From the NCBI GenBank assembly GCA_910592005.1, contig CAJVPP010001947.1, forward strand, positions 1 through 17,043: a stretch of DNA of 17,043 nucleotides, in the 5' to 3' direction. A model generated the notes under the pieces. The model was not told where the DNA came from and ran no database searches. It was given only the letters and a program-made list of their open reading frames with translations. Positions within the stretch are counted from its first letter, which is position 1, and every line of letters starts with the position of its first letter. The stretch comes from Funneliformis mosseae (taxonomy: Eukaryota; Glomeromycota; Glomeromycetes; Glomerales; Glomeraceae). A program made the translations under genes and the position numbers. Below, piece after piece: positions 1 to 8,571 of the stretch.

Positions 1-50
1 TGATACATCATTATACTAAATTATGCCGAAGGTTGATAATTAAATTTGTC

Positions 51-147
51 TATAAAAAAAAAAGAAAAACCTTTTATTTTGATGAAAATTTAATTGTTAA
101 ATTTTTCTTTCCTCTTTTTTTATATTAATGATAAGAAAATTTCCTAA
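51..147 (+). promoter_or_regulatory. Putative promoter and leader of the first ORF
   Basis: A TATAAAA-type box lies at 51-57, about 90 nt before the ATG at 148. The leader is T-rich. A short upstream ORF (ATG at 128, stop at 194-196, 22 codons) overlaps the main start in another frame and could lower translation. The call rests on motif and position only. Confidence 0.3.
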
Positions 148-876
148 ATGTCCAATCAAAAAAATCAAATTCCCTATGTTTTGGTACCAAATTTAACGGA
201 AAAGCAGAAAAAACAGTATAAATACGTTCCTTCTGACATCCTTTCTAGCCCAAAGAACCAAGAATCATTTGGTGATACTAATTACGATGATAATTCACCA
301 ATCCATATCAAGGATGTAAATGTTTTACATGGATGTGACAGTGATGCAACCGATATAAAAACTAAGGATGCTGAAACCAGGACTACAGGTTATAATAAAG
401 AAAGCACGATTTACAAAGCAACTAATGTTGAGGATATGCGTGAATTTTTTGAAAATAAAGTCAAGGATAATTCAATGAGTCAAGGTGCAAAATTGCAAGA
501 GCAAGAATACTTAACAGACGGTGAAATAGAAGAAATTGTATTATTATCATCTGGTGAAATCCAATTTGTTACAAAAGATGCGTACAATATTCCGAACGTT
601 GATGAAAAGAAGAGTATTGTTGTGAATGGTAAAGACATAAAGGATGAAAATAATGATAAAGTAAATACGAATACGGGAAAGGAGATAGTAAATCATGTTT
701 CTCAGGAACATATAGTATTTCGAAATGAATCGACTTCTAAACATGCTGCGGATAATACATTAACTACCATTTCAAAGGGAAAAGCGGTGGATCGTCGCAT
801 TGAGGAAGAATCAAATCTTCATGAGTCTGATATGGATGAGATAATGGAAATTAAATATCGAAATGTAAATCATTAA
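148..876 (+). CDS. Hypothetical acidic protein, or 5' exon of the chromo shadow gene
   Basis: This 242-codon ORF encodes a hydrophilic protein rich in Asp, Glu, Asn and Lys. I recognise no domain, signal peptide or membrane segment, and no chromodomain motif. The N-terminus (IPYVLVPNLTEKQKKQYKYV) is the only part that looks folded; the rest resembles a disordered linker. The ORF ends in a TAA followed by a long poly-T run and AG. A GTAAAT donor-like site at 865, just before the stop, is in phase 0. Splicing from it to an AG at 1086 or 1089 would join the ORF in frame to the chromo shadow exons and give a protein of roughly 330 residues, similar in size to HP1/Swi6 proteins. Neither acceptor is strong (AAG or GAG), so two separate genes remain equally possible. 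Confidence 0.6.
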   Translation: MSNQKNQIPYVLVPNLTEKQKKQYKYVPSDILSSPKNQESFGDTNYDDNSPIHIKDVNVLHGCDSDATDIKTKDAETRTTGYNKESTIYKATNVEDMREFFENKVKDNSMSQGAKLQEQEYLTDGEIEEIVLLSSGEIQFVTKDAYNIPNVDEKKSIVVNGKDIKDENNDKVNTNTGKEIVNHVSQEHIVFRNESTSKHAADNTLTTISKGKAVDRRIEEESNLHESDMDEIMEIKYRNVNH

Positions 877-1074
877 TTTTTTTTTTTTTTTTTTAGTGTA
901 AGATGCACTAAATCTTTTGCGCTCAAAATATTAGGCGGCGGTTCAATATTTGGTTAAATATAAATCTTTAAGGAAACCAAAGTGGATAATTGCTAATAAA
1001 ATGTAAGAATTTAATTTTTATTTAATCTAATTCGTTTAACTAAAGTAAATGAAATCATTAAAATTAGTGATCCA

Positions 1075-1523
1075 ATGGTGAATAAGGAGCTACTCGAAAA
1101 GAAAGATAAGAAACAGAAAGAATCAAAAGACCGCAAACGGAAGAGACAATATGAAAACGAAAATAATGATATAGATTGGGAAAATGAAGTCGTCGAAGTG
1201 AGAGGAATGATAAAAAATTCAAATAATCAAGTTGTTTGTTATATTTTATGGTAACAAATTCATTTTTTTTTTTTTTTTTTTTTTTGATATCAATTCAACC
1301 TTTTAATTTTAACATTTTAATTTTTTTTAGGAAGGATGGAAGACTAACTAAACATTATAATGCAGTTGTAAATACTAAATGTCCGCAAAAGGTATGATTT
1401 TTTTCACTTTTCACGGACTATATATATTGTATCGGAAATCTAAATAAAAATTTTTTATCTGATCAGGTGATTGAATATTATGAAAAGCATTTGGTATTTA
1501 GTCCCAAAAAATCAAAGAAATAA
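1075..1523 (+). CDS. HP1-like chromo shadow domain protein (three exons)
   Basis: Exons are 1075-1250, 1331-1391 and 1467-1523, with introns of 80 and 75 nt (GTAACA...TTTAG and GTATGA...TCAG). Joined, they encode 97 residues from the ATG at 1075: a Lys/Arg-rich N-terminus, a chromo shadow domain and a basic SPKKSKK tail. Diagnostic pieces are WENEVVEVRGMI, then CYILWKDGRLTKH across intron 1, then the signature TKCPQKVIEYYEKHLVF across intron 2. In HP1 proteins this domain dimerises and recruits PxVxL-type partners at heterochromatin in the nucleus. No chromodomain precedes it. The frame is open upstream to about 1015, so the real start may lie further 5', possibly in the ORF at 148-876. A TATAAAT motif at 959-965 could instead mark its own promoter. 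The domain call is strong; the 5' end is uncertain. Confidence 0.75.
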
Positions 1524-1592
1524 AAATCTTTAGTATAGCAATTGATGATATAAGGCCTTTTTTTGCAAAAATAGTTAGTTTTTACAGTTGGC

Positions 1593-1683
1593 GCCAATTT
1601 AATCGTTGAGGGTAATTGGCCTTGTCCTGTTTAGTCAAATAATGTGGTTATCATGTCATGTATGAAGATCTAAATATAAATAG
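1593..1683 (+). promoter_or_regulatory. Putative QOR promoter: paired CCAAT boxes and TATA box
   Basis: GCCAATT (1593-1599) and its exact inverse AATTGGC (1614-1620) form an inverted CCAAT pair. TATAAATAG follows at 1675-1683, about 50 nt before the QOR ATG at 1733. The arrangement is typical of a CCAAT/TATA promoter, but only sequence and position support it. The whole stretch 1524-1732 otherwise shows no gene. Confidence 0.45.
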
Positions 1684-1732
1684 CAGTTATTTTTTTTCCC
1701 ATCGAATTTGTTTTTAAAAAAATCATTTAAAT

Positions 1733-3181
1733 ATGAAAGCTATTGTAATAAATAATTGGTTAAAAGATGTTGATGAAATGAAGATTGATGATAATGCACC
1801 TGAACCAAATTTAGGTGATGGTCAAGTTTTGGTTGAGATTAGAGCTGCTGCTTTGAACTTTTTTGATATTTTACAGGTAAATGTTGAATGTTAGCGTGGT
1901 TAACGATACATATTTTGTATTGTATATATCACGATAATGGATGATATTGAGGTAAAAATGAAAAAAAAAAAATCCCGTTTGTTAGGTTCAAGGAAAATAT
2001 CAAGTTAAGCCACCTTTTCCATTTACGCCAGGAATTGAGGTAATAATAATATGTTAACAATTTTCAATTATATATCATCCACATTCTTCAATGATAAAAT
2101 AATTCTTTATATCGATCATAGTTTTCTGGAATTGTGATTAAAACAGGGAAAAATTGTAAAAAATCATTTAAACCAGGAGATAAAGTATTTGGTAGCGCAC
2201 AAGGATCTTTTGCAGAACGTGTTGCCGCATTAAGTAGTGATGTATACTTAATACCTGATGGGTTGAGTTTTGAAGAGGCTGCAGGATTATTTGTTACGTT
2301 TCCTACTAGTTATGCTGCTTTGGTTATTAGAGCAAAATTACAAAAAGGTAATTAATTTTAATTTTTTAATTTATATTTTTATATTTTTTTATTATTACAG
2401 TATAATGTTAATTAATTTTCTTTCATGAATATATATTTTCTTTTTATGACTAAAAGATGAATGGTGCCTCGTACATGGTGCAGCTGGTGGTGTCGGTATT
2501 GTAGCTGTGCAGGTTGCCAACCTTCTTGGAGCAAAAGTTATTGCTACAGGAGGATCATCAGAAAAGTTGGCCATTGCAAAGAAATTTGGGGCAGATTACA
2601 CAATCAATTATAACGAGAAAGATTGGCAAAAACAAGTATTAAAAATTACGGGCGGAAAAGGCGTTGACGTTGTTTATGATCCTGTAGGATTAATTCAATC
2701 TTCTATTAAATGCATTGGTAATTCATCTTTTTATTTCTTTTTCAATTTCCGTGTATTTTTACTTGTATGATCTAACGTGATTCCTTTTTAATTATATTAA
2801 TAATATTCTACAAAACGATATTCACCATAAAAAAAAAAAAAAAAAATTAATTTTTGTATAGCGTGGAATGGAAGACTCATCGTGATTGGGTTTACAGGTG
2901 GTAATATTGAAAAGTTACCATTAAACCTCGTATTACTTAAGAATATTTCAGTCATCGGGTTACATTGGGGTGCATATACGAAAAACGAGCCAGAACGTAT
3001 TGAAGAAGTATGGAATGATTTATTAAATTTGTTGGCTAGTAGAAAATTGAAATCTGTCGTTTATGAAAAAATTTTTTTTGGGTTGGATAGTGTTAAAGAT
3101 GGTTTAAAAGCTATTGCAAGTAGGAAGACTTATGGTAAAGTTATTATCATTCCTAGTGGTGCTAGGTCTAGTAAACTTTAA
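1733..3181 (+). CDS. NAD(P)H:quinone oxidoreductase, zinc-free MDR family (five exons)
   Basis: Exons are 1733-1876, 1986-2039, 2122-2347, 2457-2717 and 2862-3181; the introns (109, 82, 109 and 144 nt) are all GT-AG and the frame is kept. The product has 334 residues, the usual length of zeta-crystallin/QOR-like medium-chain reductases. The N-terminal catalytic fold has the family pattern (GDGQVLVEIRAAALNFFDIL, PFTPGIEFSG, FKPGDKVFG). The Rossmann cofactor motif HGAAGGVG lies at residues 148-155, and VVYDPVG and the C-terminal AWNGRLIVIGFTGG follow. No zinc-ligand cysteine set is evident. The expected reaction is NAD(P)H-dependent reduction of quinones or enones, probably cytosolic, as no targeting signal is clear. 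The exact substrate cannot be told. Two decayed copies of its 3' exons lie at 8572-9000 and 15310-15687. Confidence 0.92.
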
Positions 3182-3263
3182 ATAACATTATGCCAAAAAA
3201 GAATGGAAATGGTTGATGGTAGATTTGTTCCATTAAAATAAGTAGTGTGTATTTATTGCCCAA

Positions 3264-3269
3264 AATAAA
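3264..3269 (+). terminator. Candidate polyadenylation signal of QOR
   Basis: An AATAAA hexamer lies 83 nt after the QOR stop codon, in a T-rich context. It is a plausible 3'-end signal but rests on the motif alone. Confidence 0.35.
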
Positions 3270-3352
3270 TTGTTTTGTTTAAACTTTGATAATCGATTTC
3301 ATTTCTAATTGGTTCGAGTGAATTACGTCACCACAAATATTTCATAAAATGA

Positions 3353-3416
3353 CGAAAATAATTACGCGAAACATACGTTTTTACGCCAAAAAAATCAGGA
3401 CCTTTGATTATAAAAA
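3353..3416 (+). promoter_or_regulatory. Conserved promoter block of the sacsin-BTB gene
   Basis: The block contains CGAAAATAATTAC, then ACATACGTT and TACGCCAAAA, then a TATAAAAA box at 3409-3416, 47 nt before the ATG at 3456. The same order of motifs is kept before the pseudogene copy (9079-9173) although the sequence around it has diverged. A TCTATAG shared by both copies lies just before the ATG; it may be the start site region or, less likely, an acceptor of a leader intron. Confidence 0.45.
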
Positions 3417-3455
3417 GATTTTAAAAAAAATGTTCCCTTCTATAGGACGGTAATA

Positions 3456-6400
3456 ATGTCTTTAAGCTCAACATCCCAAACTTACGGTCAAAATGAGACT
3501 CTCATTTCTTCCATCCGTAATATTATTAAGGTGTGCCCTCGATATTTTGAAATTGTATTATAAACGAATGATCTTAATATTATATATTTTTAATATTTCT
3601 ACTAGGATTATCCCTGCCAAAGTATACTTAAAGAATTCCTTCAAAATGGTAAGTGAAAGACGTATAGTTTCTTGAATATCATACCACAATGTTTATCGTT
3701 ATTCCAAAAATCAAAAATCAAAAATCAAAAATAAAAAATAAAAAAAAGCCGATGACGCTGGAGCTTCTCGGTTTCATGTTATCATCGACGGACGTTCGCA
3801 TCCCACCAACTCTCTGCTTTGCAACGAAATGATGGCCTGGCAAGGCCCCGCCATCTTGATATACAATAATGCTATTTTCAAGACAAACGATTTTGATTCG
3901 CTAATGCAGATACGTGTTGGTGGGAAACAAGGAGATGATTCAAAGATTGGGAAACATGGGTTAGGTTTTAACTCGTGTTACCACTTTACCGATGTTCCGA
4001 GTTTTATAAGCGGCGATTCTATTGCGTTTTTGGATCCTCATGAGAAGTTCTTGCCAAGAAGACATGATAGTACCCAACGAGGAATTATTGGACCTATTCC
4101 TAAAAATGGTATTGGTGGACATTCTGAAAAGGACCAATTGGTTCCTTATGAAGGCATCGAAGGCATTGATTTCCGTTCGACTTTTCGAGGAACACTATTT
4201 CGAATACCACTTCGGAAACAACCAAGTGATATATCCGACAGTATTTTCGCTACAGATCAAATTCTCGAATTGTTCACGAGTCTTAAATCAACTATCTCTT
4301 CCCAATTTTTATTTCTTCGACATATCGAAACGATTGAAATTTCATATATACTTTCGACATCAACTCCACTACAAATAAATTCACTTTATAAAGCGACTAT
4401 AACGGGATTGACTGAAAATGTGAGAAACAAAAGAAAATGCGTCATAAACAATGAAATTCAAACTTTCCAAATGGAGATCGAACAATTTGAAGAAGATTCA
4501 AACAATGTGCAAAAGGACTGTTGGATTATTGTTACCGGTGCCCAACCAAATCCTGAAGATCCTCAGTTGAAACAATATGCAGAACGATATCGATTACGCG
4601 TATTAGGAGGTATTGCTGCATTATATAAAAGTTCGAAAGATGATAATAACCGGATCGATTATGGAGAAATTTATAAAGCATTCCGGATCGACTTTATAGG
4701 TAGATTATATTCTTTTCTTTCGTTACCCGATACCACATATCTGCAGTTTCATCTTAATGGAACCTGGGCTCAAGGCTCAAATCGTGGAAGGTTATTATTA
4801 GAAAGAGATAATTCGCCGGATATAGATCATCAGAAACTCAATTGGAATAGACATATCATGCTTGAATTCCTTCCGAAACTATATTGTAAGCTTATAAAGA
4901 AAGCCGTAGAAATGCAAAAAAGGGAGCGTAGTTTGGGCATCGAGAGCATGGATCTTAGAGAAAATATTCATCCTGTCTCCAAGTTCTGGCCATTTCCACT
5001 CACTGACCAAAGTAATTCTAATTACGTGGTTGAATTCGGTTTCAAAGTACTCGAATATATGATACAAAATGAAGACATTTTTGATGGCAGCATTGAGAAC
5101 CGCGTAAACTCTCTATTCGAGTTCTTATTGGATGTACAAATTGAAGGGCTCCGTTACTTTCTACAAATTGCCTGGTATGGAATAGGTATTTATTTCTTTG
5201 AATTTTATATAACATTATAATTTAAATTATTACGTGAAGTGGCTTATTCTGTTTTATGTACAGAAGCAAATCCCAATTTTAAGTCATTGGTCCGCTTTTT
5301 TCCTATTTGGAAAGTTCTTTTGAATCCATTAGATGGAAATTCAGAACCAGTACCTTTAAAACCAGCGACATGCGGATTTATTTTAGAAAACAACATCAAA
5401 CAATATCAAATAAATACTTCCAAAATCTATTTAGATGCTACGGACGAGAATGATCGTTTCATTTTAACTCAACTTAATGTTCCTATGCGAACCATTTTTG
5501 AGTATACTTTCGAGGACGTCGAGTTTCCTAGAGAATATAATAGCTGTTATCTCGAATTCCTAAAGGACATACTTAACGATTATCGAATTGTTCGAAATTT
5601 AAATGATAAATGCTGTTTTCCCAATGCAAATACAAAGAGATTAAAGAAAATCACCGACCTATACGATTATAACAACCTGGTTTTTCGGACCGTGTTTGGC
5701 GGAGATTCTAGTGTCTTTCTACATCCCGAATTTTCCGAGTTTAAAAATATTCTATCGACAATTGGATTTAAACATATGATAGATATAGAGATATTCAGGA
5801 GGTGTGCCGTTAAAGTCAAGGAATTATTACAAATGCCAGAACCCCCATCTGACATACGTTATCGAGGCTTCATCCTGGTTAATCATCTATATAAAAATAT
5901 TAACGCCATAAATTTGGAAAGCATTGAAGAAATTCCATTCTATCCAATTACCAAAAGCCTTGGAAAGCCTTACAACTTACACTATAATCATACTCAATCT
6001 TTAGATTGTTTGAATAACATTATCCTTCCCGCATATAGAGAAGTCGCGTGGAGTCAAATGCCATTGATTGCGGAAGATGTAATACCACCTCATCAAGTAC
6101 TTCAAAGATATCCATCATTTGGTAAACCGGATGTTTCTACTGTAGTCAGACATCTCCGTTTCTTGTATTCAATACTTCGGAGCGATGAAGTATGGAAGAA
6201 GGATTGGACTGATGTATTTAGAAACAACATTTTCGATGTTTATAAATGGCTGGATGAAGAATGTTGTTCAAATGAAGATCTCAACTTATCGGAACACATT
6301 TGTTTCGAACCATTATTCCTTAATTGCAATAGAAACCAAGATCCATTTAACATTGAAAACTGGGTTACTTCAGGCGATTTAGTCTTGAACAGTGAACTTG

Positions 6401-7053
6401 ATGAGGTGAAATATGTCCATCCAGAACTTGCTAGATATCCTAACATGCTTAAAAGTGCCGGTGCTCGGGAAATAAGGCAGCCAAATGTTCGAATTAATGT
6501 CAGAGAACACGACCAATCACATCATAACAACAGTACGTTGTTTAAATTTTTGTTTGATCAGACATGCTCATTGCATGACGTAACTTTTGTTGTGAATGGT
6601 GAAAGTATAAAAGCAAGTCGATATATGCTCGCTGCAAGCTCTGAATTTTTCAACCAAAAATTCACTTCAGAAGAATTAAGTCCTACTAACCCAGTCACGA
6701 TCACTATTGAGAACATTGAACCTAATTCAATGCGCATTTTTTTACGCTATTTGTATGGCCAAAATATCGATAACGCAATTCAAAACCGACAAAGTTTAAA
6801 TATTAACGTGGATCTTAGAGATGAACCTAATACCGATGAATCTCAAGACTTGGTACTATACAAGAATTTGCTTAAGTTAGCAGATGATTATAATTTAGAT
6901 CATTTGAAAGAACTTATGGAATTGAGGCTCTCACGATTAGTTTTCATGTCGAACGTAGACGAAATGAAAAGATTTGCAGAAATTTCAAATGCCAGCCAAC
7001 TCAATGAATATTGTTATCATTTTACTCCTGATAATAGTGGCGTTAGGAATTGA
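3456..7053 (+). CDS. Sacsin-type GHKL ATPase fused to a BTB/POZ domain (four exons)
   Basis: Exons are 3456-3530, 3606-3648, 3749-5185 and 5240-7053, giving 1122 residues with no internal stop. Residues 1 to about 200 form the sacsin/Hsp90-like ATP-binding module: YGQNETLISSIRNII, N-box EFLQNADDAGA (35-45, N39 the expected Mg contact), WQGPAILIYNNAIF (70-83) and the glycine loop IGKHGLGFN (106-114), then YHFTDVPSFISG. The middle resembles a sacsin-repeat unit (KPATCGFILENN, CCFPNANTKRLKKI, VFLHPEFSEF). The C-terminus, about 950-1122, is a BTB/POZ domain (HDVTFVVNGESIKASRYMLAA, IFLRYLYG) followed by a post-BTB helical segment. No ubiquitin-like, J or HEPN domain is seen. Sacsin-family modules act as chaperone ATPases; BTB domains often dimerise and bind CUL3. 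A role as a chaperone-linked ubiquitin-ligase adaptor is inferred. The YND position common in sacsin modules reads YNN (N80). Intron 3 has only 54 nt. Confidence 0.9.
3711..3747 (+). repeat. TCAAAAA microsatellite at the 3' end of intron 2
   Basis: Three perfect 7-nt TCAAAAA units are followed by two decayed units and run straight into the AG acceptor at 3747-3748. The intron end is therefore A-rich rather than pyrimidine-rich. The second gene copy has a pure poly-A run at the same place (about 9465-9477). Confidence 0.8.
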
Positions 7054-7093
7054 TGATATATAAATGTAGATAGCGTTTCTAAAAAAAAGAAAA

Positions 7094-7099
7094 AATAAA
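7094..7099 (+). terminator. Candidate polyadenylation signal of the sacsin-BTB gene
   Basis: An AATAAA hexamer lies about 40 nt after the stop codon at 7053, within an A-rich stretch and before a T-rich one. Support is motif and distance only. Confidence 0.4.
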
Positions 7100-7209
7100 T
7101 TTGTTTAATTTTGGTAGTCAAGTCGTCATATTTTGTTATTTTGTCACAAAAATTTATTTAAATGAAATTGCTACAAATTTTTCCATCACTGCTTTTCAGG
7201 TTTTGCATA

Positions 7210-7242
7210 ATTAAAGATATTTGAATAACTAATATCTTTAAT
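7210..7242. repeat. Perfect 12-bp inverted repeat
   Basis: ATTAAAGATATT (7210-7221) and AATATCTTTAAT (7231-7242) pair perfectly around a 9-nt loop. It lies about 155 nt after the sacsin-BTB stop and could form a hairpin in the 3' transcript or be chance in AT-rich DNA. It is not present after the second copy. Confidence 0.5.
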
Positions 7243-7329
7243 GAGCGTTTGAAAGAAAATATGCAAATGCTTAATTCTTCATATATTTTATAAGTTTCTT
7301 TGTTTTTATAGTATTACTTTACAGAAACT

Positions 7330-7446
7330 TTAGTTTCCCCAATTATTACCAAATAATAATCCTGTCCTATTACCACGCCACGCTGAACGTTTTCGCATAT
7401 TATTGATATCGTGTACTAGATCTATGTAATTTCTGTAATTTCCTTC
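7330..7446 (-). other. Possible orphan 3' exon, unrecognised
   Basis: Read on the minus strand, an AAG acceptor-like site is followed by an open segment of 38 codons ending in TAA. It includes MRKRSAWRGNRTGLLFGNNW, whose composition (Trp, Gly, Arg) is unlike the surrounding AT-rich DNA. The upstream exons are not identified; the minus-strand ORF at 7614-7796 is a candidate but no clean splice join was found. It may be chance. Confidence 0.2.
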
Positions 7447-7490
7447 CTTTGATTACATATAAAGTTCAATAACAAGTCATTAATCCTTTA

Positions 7491-7549
7491 CATTCTTTTC
7501 CTTCCAAATAAAGATTTATTGCATTGGTAATGTAAACAACCTCAGAAAC
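7491..7549. repeat. Dispersed repeat, unit 1 (inverse of 13145-13210)
   Basis: The reverse complement of this stretch shares an ordered series of words with 13145-13210: TTTCT, GGTTGTTTACATT, GCAAT/GCATT, ATTT, GGAAGG and AATG. The match needs small gaps and was found by eye. Confidence 0.35.
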
Positions 7550-8215
7550 ATATGTATCTGCCTAAAGCGCGATAACCATCGTTTATCCGTGCAAGCAAAA
7601 TTATTAGATATCATTAATATAATGCTATTTCAATAATTGGTAAAAGAGAGAAAGCATATATCTCGTTAATTTCATCGACGGTACGGTCATTTATAATATT
7701 AACTTCTAAAAATAAGACATTTTGTTCATATGGATCGAACACATTATGTAGCAGAGTCGTCAGAGAAAATGCATTGGTCTTAGTGTGGGACCTCAAAATA
7801 CAGTATTATACAAAACAAAGTCTTCATATTTCATTTGAGCTTAAAAATTTAGCTCAGGTCGGCACTATAAAATTTTTATGCCAGAATATGCATTTTATAA
7901 ATCAGAATTGCAGTCTTTGCAGATAGTAGTATATAGTATAATGGCTATACACTAATTTTGATAATTCCAATGTATTCTTTAATGTCTATAGCAAAAAAAT
8001 TGGTTGATTCATTAGATATTCCCATTATATTTTATTAGGTATACATTGTATAAGATATAACTCGAAAAATAAAAGACTATTGATTCTTGCAAAGACGTTG
8101 AAGATAAGCATGACATGAGCTATACCTTTTTTTATTTACTTATAACGATTTATTTATTTTATTAATGAATAGAAAGAAATAAGTATTGTTTTACATGTTA
8201 TTAAATAAATCATCA

Positions 8216-8519
8216 GCCGAAATTAAAAGCGTCCTAGCGTCTCCTGAGAATATGGTAACCGGATTATATTTGCCGGGTCACATACTAATTAGAGGTGAAA
8301 TTGACAATCAGCATTTTTCTCACAAAAAAATTTCCAAGTCCCCAGAATACTTAGTGACGCGATGTGACAAATTCCTAACCTCCCCTAACTAATCCTAATT
8401 CTACCCTAATCCTAATTCTAATCCTAATATTAACCCTAAGTCTAATACTAACCCTAATAATAAATACACGACAAATAAAATCCGGCTACCATTTTTCAGG
8501 CGACGCTATGTAAGTCGGC
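8216..8519. mobile_element. MITE-like element with imperfect terminal inverted repeats
   Basis: The left arm at 8235-8278 matches the reverse complement of the right arm at 8466-8508 over about 43 bp with few mismatches. Shared core words are TAGCGTC, CCTGA, ATGGTA, CCGGATT and TATTTG. GCCGA at 8216-8220 and TCGGC at 8515-8519 may extend the arms. The interior of about 190 bp has no transposase and ends in degenerate telomere-like repeats. No clear target-site duplication was found, so it could instead be a foldback repeat. It sits at the left edge of the duplicated QOR/sacsin block. Confidence 0.6.
8379..8462 (-). repeat. Degenerate telomere-like repeat tract (CCCTAA/CCTAAT)
   Basis: About a dozen units of CCTAA, CCCTAA and CTAAT follow each other with point variants. 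The G-rich strand (TTAGGG-like) is the minus strand. The tract lies inside the inverted-repeat element, next to its right arm. Decay and mixed unit length show it is not a functional telomere. Confidence 0.75.
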
Positions 8520-8571
8520 CAAACCGCTAAATGTCTCGTGACTGCAGAAAATTAAAATTTCAATTATGAAA

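Larger units (their letters stand above)
7054..8215. other. Intergenic region between gene copy A and the duplicated block
   Basis: This AT-rich stretch holds no gene I can support firmly. It contains a 12-bp hairpin (7210-7242), a short coding-like minus-strand segment (7330-7446), a dispersed repeat (7491-7549) and a 60-codon minus-strand ORF (7614-7796, unrecognised, no clear promoter or partner exon). Confidence 0.5.

Noticed and set aside
547..744. Minus-strand ORF of 65 codons
   Set aside because: It lies antisense within the acidic ORF, is dominated by Ile/Tyr/Phe as expected from the reverse of AT-rich coding DNA, and has no domain or promoter.
3309..3330. tRNA T-arm-like GGTTCGAGT
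   Set aside because: No acceptor stem, D arm or anticodon arm can be built around it, and the same place in the second copy has changed.
4022..4378. Plus-strand ORF of 118 codons within the sacsin exon
   Set aside because: It is a frame shadow of the ATPase exon, and the same shadow appears in the second copy (9818-10108).
7835..7890. Hairpin around GGCACTATAAAA
   Set aside because: The arms pair only with bulges and are short in AT-rich DNA; no support from a second copy.
8186..8392. Plus-strand ORF of 68 codons
   Set aside because: It runs across the left inverted arm and into the telomere-like tract, with no recognisable protein motif, so it is probably chance within the repeat.
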